Shown here piece by piece: positions 31,111 through 34,098 of a stretch of 34,098 bases of DNA. The notes beneath the pieces were generated by a model, which made no database searches, was not told the origin of the DNA, and was given only the letters and a program-made list of their open reading frames with translations. The position numbers were made by a program, and so were the translations under genes. Position 1 is the first letter of the stretch. Every line of letters begins with the position of its first letter. Location of the stretch: assembly GCA_014379595.1 (NCBI GenBank), contig JACMLM010000065.1, positions 1 through 34,098 on the forward strand, given 5' to 3'. The stretch comes from Anaerolineales bacterium (lineage in GTDB: Bacteria; Chloroflexota; Anaerolineae; Anaerolineales; Villigracilaceae).

Positions 31111-31923
31111 TTACGGCAAGCCAGGAATTTTATCCAAGTCCCACAGTTTCAGGTTGTCAAAGTTTACAACAACATCATGGTCAGTGTTTTTAAGTAGACG
31201 AAAAGAAGCAACCCAAGTCTGTAATTGAATATTTGCATCAGTTCTACAATTGTTCAAATATACAAGCGGGTCATTATTAAGGTAGACAGCACATTGAGTA
31301 CCTTGCATAATGATCGTCACAGGGATGTGTTCAGGCGGGAAATGCGGATAAATATCAGCCATGAATTGCCAGTTATCTTGAGCTCCCCATTGAAGTCTCC
31401 AATTTCGATTATTTGATAGATCAAAAGCAATGCTTTGATCGAGAGAACCATCAAATTGGAAGCGCACCGTATCATCTGGCTGGTCGTGATTAAATCTAAG
31501 CTCCAGGGTCAAAACAAAGTTCGTGCGATTCACTTTTGAGTTATAGAAGATCGAATCCTTTGTTCTTTTAGGCAGTCTGAGAAGCAACATTCCATCATAT
31601 CGTTCTGCATAAGTGAATCCATCCATTCCAGACATTCGATTAAGCCATCCGCGATAGAGTGAGAAATCATCCTGAAAATCAGGCTTTCGATTTACCACTG
31701 CCTCAAGAATTGGGTCTGCAAAATCAGTCACCCACAGTGGCACTGGAGTCGCTTCTGGATAGGCGGGAGAAGCTGTAGGAGTGATTTCTGGAGTCGCTAG
31801 CAGTATTACTGTCCGCGTTTTCGTCGGCGTGACAGCAGGAATAGTCTGTTGTGGAACATTACTTAGAACACAAGCTAGTGTAAAGATAGCTGCAAAAGAT
31901 AATAAAACTTTGTTCAGTCTCAT
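31111..31923 (-). CDS. lipoprotein with LamG/jelly-roll-like domain
   Basis: A 270-aa lipoprotein with signal MRLNKVLLSFAAIFTLAC (Cys18), a Thr/Pro linker (TPTKTRTVILLATPEITPTA) and a beta-sandwich domain from about residue 80: FQDDFSLYRGWLNRMSGMDG, VLTLELRFNHDQPDDTVRF, WRLQWGAQDNWQFMADIYPH, VTIIMQGTQCAVYLNNDPLV, VVNFDNLKLWDL. The pattern is like LamG or DUF1080 concanavalin folds that bind carbohydrate. It is likely anchored to the outer face of the membrane. The ATG at 31923 gives the signal peptide; the frame is open to 31977. It ends 19 nt from the end of the convergent cyclase gene. Confidence 0.78.
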   Translation of the reverse strand: MRLNKVLLSFAAIFTLACVLSNVPQQTIPAVTPTKTRTVILLATPEITPTASPAYPEATPVPLWVTDFADPILEAVVNRKPDFQDDFSLYRGWLNRMSGMDGFTYAERYDGMLLLRLPKRTKDSIFYNSKVNRTNFVLTLELRFNHDQPDDTVRFQFDGSLDQSIAFDLSNNRNWRLQWGAQDNWQFMADIYPHFPPEHIPVTIIMQGTQCAVYLNNDPLVYLNNCRTDANIQLQTWVASFRLLKNTDHDVVVNFDNLKLWDLDKIPGLP

Positions 31924-32138
31924 TTTTCTATTGTAGCATCTGCGTACAGGGAAAAAGCCCGCACTAGTATTATCCACAGTACGTAGTACAATGAAATCAG
32001 GTCATCAGATCGTAAATTGCATATACGCGGGGGATTTGGATCATTGCTTGTAAGCAACGCCACGATACTTTCATAAATTCAAATATTGAAAAAAACACGC
32101 CTACTGAGGTGTGTTAAGTGATTTAAGGAGAAGATAGC

Positions 32139-32369
32139 GTGAATAAAACACTATTCGAGGAAAAATGGACAGTAATTCGTGGGCAGATCAATGCCAAATG
32201 GAGTTTGATGGTCGAATACGACCTGCTCAAAGTGGACAAGGCCGAAGTGAAGTTTGATAAATTTGTCACCATGCTTCAGACCAAATATGGGCATACCCGC
32301 CAGAAAGCCAAAGAAGAAGTTGCAAAACTTTGGGCTGAATACGAAGCCAAAAATAAAAGTAAGGCATAA
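32139..32369 (+). CDS. CsbD-like small stress protein
   Basis: A 76-aa hydrophilic helical protein starting at GTG 32139, with AAGGAG 8-9 nt upstream. The pattern (EKWTVIRGQINAKWSLMVEY, then KFDKFVTMLQTKYGHTRQKA) follows the CsbD/YjbJ family: W near residue 10, RGQ, KW, then LxxKYGxTxxxA. CsbD proteins are abundant under general stress; their function is unknown. The 160 nt upstream contain two small hairpins (32044-32057 and 32094-32115). It leads a probable operon with the basic protein 18 nt downstream. Confidence 0.75.
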   Translation: MNKTLFEEKWTVIRGQINAKWSLMVEYDLLKVDKAEVKFDKFVTMLQTKYGHTRQKAKEEVAKLWAEYEAKNKSKA

Positions 32370-32387
32370 GCAAAAGGAGTAATACAG

Positions 32388-32540
32388 TTGAATACTACAA
32401 TCGTCAAGACCAAAGCCAAACGTCCATCCAAAGGCGTGGCAAGACATAATCGAAGAGTAAAACAGGAAGCGCGCAGAGTCAGCGTCTCTGGGACAGAAGC
32501 TGTAAAAAGCAAAAAACGCCCGGTAAAAGTACAGGCTTAA
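32388..32540 (+). CDS. 50-aa basic protein with TTG start
   Basis: A short gene starting at TTG 32388, with AAAGGAG 8 nt upstream, running 50 codons to TAA. The product (MNTTIVKTKAKRPSKGVARH, then VKQEARRVSVSGTEAVKSKK) has about 16 Lys/Arg residues and very few acids, suggesting binding to nucleic acid or a ribosomal surface. I know no family. The good ribosome-binding site, 18-nt gap from the csbD-like gene and a strong terminator directly after the stop support it. It is below the usual gene-finder size. Confidence 0.7.
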   Translation: MNTTIVKTKAKRPSKGVARHNRRVKQEARRVSVSGTEAVKSKKRPVKVQA

Positions 32541-32577
32541 TCAAAAATCGGAACAATAATATTGTTCCGATTTTTGA
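32541..32577. terminator. bidirectional terminator
   Basis: Perfect 17-bp arms (32541-32557 and 32561-32577) with a 3-nt AAT loop. The outer parts are A- and T-runs, giving T-tracts on both strands. It lies between the convergent small basic protein and STAS genes. Confidence 0.93.
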
Positions 32578-32598
32578 TTCTATTCATATCAGCGACAC

Positions 32599-32943
32599 CT
32601 AGGCTGCAATCAAGACAGCCTCAGCAGACTCAAAAGTAGAATGGATTGGGATGATTTCTGGTACGCCAGTCATATCAAGCACATTATAAACATCAGGAGT
32701 CGGGTTCAACAACACCATCTTCCCGCCGCGGGTTGCAAGCGATTTGGCAGTCAGTATGAGAAGCCGAATGCCAATAGAGGCCAAGAAGGTAACTTCGGAT
32801 AAATCCACAACCACACGGACTTTCTCTCCGGCACAATAACCTACAAATTTGGTTTCGATTTCCCCAGTACCAATCATGTCCAATTCCCCGCTAAGTTTTA
32901 TCAAGTTGATGTTGTTGTCCAGTTCGCTATAGCTAATTTTCAT
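32599..32943 (-). CDS. STAS-domain anti-sigma factor antagonist
   Basis: A 114-aa SpoIIAA/RsbV-like STAS domain. The fold is seen in INLIKLSGELDMIGTGEIE, VRVVVDLSEVTFLASIGIRL and KMVLLNPTPDVYNVLDMTGV. The likely phosphorylated serine is S56 in LASIG. Such proteins release sigma factors by binding an anti-sigma kinase when unphosphorylated. No kinase or phosphatase is near. I use the ATG at 32943, with AGGTGA about 5 nt upstream; a GTG at 32952 is inside that Shine-Dalgarno. Two hairpins at 33006-33056 lie upstream. Confidence 0.9.
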   Translation of the reverse strand: MKISYSELDNNINLIKLSGELDMIGTGEIETKFVGYCAGEKVRVVVDLSEVTFLASIGIRLLILTAKSLATRGGKMVLLNPTPDVYNVLDMTGVPEIIPIHSTFESAEAVLIAA

Positions 32944-33005
32944 ATTTGTCACCTGTGTTTTAAGAGTGAGTTAATTAGACCTTTTGCAAAAGTCTTTGTT
33001 TTGTT

Positions 33006-33056
33006 CCGTCAGCAGTTGTACTGCTGACGGTTCGGCACGCTTCGCGAACTGCCGAA
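33006..33056. repeat. paired hairpins upstream of the STAS gene
   Basis: CCGTCAGCAG-TTGTA-CTGCTGACGG (33006-33030) abuts TTCGGCA ... TGCCGAA (33031-33056), whose inner part TTCGCGAA is itself palindromic. The first has the same TTGTA loop as 10086-10104. The gap 32944-33257 also contains AT-rich sequence and the terminator at 33214; no gene is seen. Confidence 0.7.
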
Positions 33057-33213
33057 AAAACTTCTTAATAAACATACTTATGCAAGAAGTCCATTATATT
33101 AAGGTCAATGAATATTATTGTTAACAACAGGTTATCGTTTTGGATCGAGCAAACATCCACTTGTGAGTATAAAGATAAAAAATCTGCAGGATATAGAAAG
33201 TCTAGTTAAAACA

Positions 33214-33241
33214 AACGGCGTCCACAATTGTGGACGCCGTT
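33214..33241 (-). terminator. terminator of the membrane protein gene
   Basis: A 28-bp perfect palindrome (arms AACGGCGTCCACAA / TTGTGGACGCCGTT) followed on the minus strand by TGTTTTAACT. It lies 16 nt beyond the stop of the 33258-33677 gene. Confidence 0.8.
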
Positions 33242-33257
33242 GTGGACACCTTAGCTA

Positions 33258-33677
33258 TTAAAATGTTTGCTTGTATTGTTGTGGTTGGTTTTTGTTGGAT
33301 GTAACTGTGATTCCAAAGAGCAGGACTACATATCCCAATATAAACAGAATATGAATGACCAGCAAGATCCAACCATTGGCGCGGATCACATTTGCGAAAA
33401 CCATGCCATATAAAGTTAACACAAATCCAATTGCTGAACTGGTCAACAAGGCGATGGTCATGGTACGCTCGGTCTGTGGCTCGATCATGTCTTTTGCAAA
33501 CCAAATAAAGACACCTGCAAGAGCTAAACCTGCGCCCATAAAGCGAGCTACGAATACTGTTGCGGCATAGGTTTCTGTATCAAAGAAATTGAGCAGTGTT
33601 TCAGGCATGGCCAAAAATACCACCCCAAAAGCGGCAACGGCAATTGCATTGAAGATGAACATTAAACGATGGGACAT
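33258..33677 (-). CDS. four-TM membrane protein, unknown function
   Basis: A 139-aa protein with four hydrophobic helices: FIFNAIAVAAFGVVFLAMPE, FMGAGLALAGVFIWFAK, IALLTSSAIGFVLTLYGMVF and ILLVIHILFILGYVVLLFGI. The first-loop PETLLNFFDTE and ARFMGAGLA are reminiscent of DUF4345-like proteins, but I am not certain. AGGAG lies 7 nt before ATG 33677; the extension to 33728 has no ribosome-binding site. It is transcribed alone, with its own terminator. Confidence 0.78.
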   Translation of the reverse strand: MSHRLMFIFNAIAVAAFGVVFLAMPETLLNFFDTETYAATVFVARFMGAGLALAGVFIWFAKDMIEPQTERTMTIALLTSSAIGFVLTLYGMVFANVIRANGWILLVIHILFILGYVVLLFGITVTSNKNQPQQYKQTF

Positions 33678-33783
33678 TTTATTCTCCTTTGTTAAAAATA
33701 AGGTGGAATTGATAAAATAAATATACAATATTTTGAAATGAAGGCAAAGAAATATTGTCTCTTAAACCTTACATTTACTTTGC

Positions 33784-34014
33784 ATGGAGGCTCAATCAAT
33801 ATCACCCATTTGGCCTATACATTCATATCTATATTACAGAGACACTATTAATGATGGCATTGACCCAAATGATATAATTTCAAACCCCATGAAAATTATT
33901 CGTTCCATTTTTTCAACAGAAAATATATACGCAATTCTGCTAGTTCTTATCATTGCCGCGCTTATCGTATTCACAGCAGACACATCCCCCGCCTGGATCT
34001 ATCAGGGGTTTTAA
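33784..34014 (+). CDS. small protein with one TM segment
   Basis: A 76-aa frame from ATG 33784 or, more likely, a 42-residue one from ATG 33889 (MKIIRSIFSTENIYAILLVL, then IIAALIVFTAD). The C-terminal part has one membrane helix and ends SPAWIYQGF. A TATAAT at 33873-33878 lies 10 nt before the second ATG, but no -35 or Shine-Dalgarno was found. The next gene starts directly after its stop (TAAATG), which supports it as real. Family unknown. Confidence 0.45.
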   Translation: MEAQSISPIWPIHSYLYYRDTINDGIDPNDIISNPMKIIRSIFSTENIYAILLVLIIAALIVFTADTSPAWIYQGF

Positions 34015-34098
34015 ATGAGTATTCTTGAGGTACTCACTCTCGCTCTTGTTTCACTGCTCATTGGCTCGCTATCTCATCCAAAAATTCGATCTCACGCA
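34015..34098 (+). CDS. 5' end of a membrane protein gene, cut by the window edge
   Basis: ATG 34015 directly follows the previous stop and opens 28 codons (MSILEVLTLALVSLLIGSLS ... ) to the window end. The start is a hydrophobic helix followed by a basic segment, so it is a membrane or secreted protein. No family can be assigned from this fragment. Confidence 0.5.
   Translation, partial: MSILEVLTLALVSLLIGSLSHPKIRSHA

Noticed and set aside
1-34098. tRNA or rRNA genes
   Set aside because: Scanned by eye for T-loop GGTTCRA-type and rRNA signatures; none was found. A short tRNA could be missed without a search program.

Overview
The window looks like a chromosomal segment of a moderate-GC Chloroflexota bacterium, most likely Anaerolineae. 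This rests on gene style rather than a marker gene: extended ribosomal proteins L21 and L31, an HTH-less LacI-type sensor diguanylate cyclase, GT-C glycosyltransferases, Thr/Pro/Glu-rich lipoproteins, and several kinds of dispersed palindromic repeat. No rRNA, tRNA or CRISPR array was recognised.

Layout. 0.3-4.0 kb (+): SAM methyltransferase, MFS transporter overlapping hemW, and a receiver-only response regulator, ending in a bidirectional terminator. 4.1-8.3 kb (-): a tight run of tdk, hpt, CCA-type nucleotidyltransferase, DEDD exonuclease and alpha/beta hydrolase. 8.4-10.1 kb (-): rplU-rpmA-rpmE from one strong sigma70-type promoter. L21 carries a basic Lys/Ala tail. L31 is fused to an RNA polymerase alpha-CTD-like domain and a long acidic tail. 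10.2-11.5 kb: a helical hypothetical protein and a dienelactone hydrolase. 11.5-17.5 kb: a degenerate UvrD-like pseudo-helicase, a GT-C transferase and a lipoprotein, joined by 4-base ATGA overlaps, facing a second GT-C protein. 17.6-20.5 kb: a REP-associated (Y1) transposase, a cluster of four hairpins, and a complete UvrD-type helicase. 20.5-22.8 kb: an AT-richer stretch with a nucleoside-deoxyribosyltransferase/TIR-like protein and a DUF1232 coiled-coil protein; the first lies between two copies of the helicase 3' end.

22.9-28.7 kb is the most unusual part. A roughly 50-nt nested hairpin, always in the same orientation, recurs five times (24365, 25799, 27452, 27894, 28648) with one or two decayed copies upstream. 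It separates one- or two-gene modules: DUF2652-SRPBCC, M20 peptidase, GNAT plus cysteine-synthase-like enzyme, a small membrane protein, and a second DUF2652 protein. The layout recalls a cassette array or a dispersed terminator family. No integrase is in the window and canonical attC ends are absent.

28.8-34.1 kb: sensor diguanylate cyclase, beta-sandwich lipoprotein, CsbD-like stress protein with a 50-aa basic protein (TTG start), STAS anti-sigma antagonist, two small membrane proteins and the first codons of another gene.

Both SF1 helicases contain palindromic repeat elements inside their reading frames, and a RAYT transposase lies between them. Family names come from visible motifs; no database search was possible.
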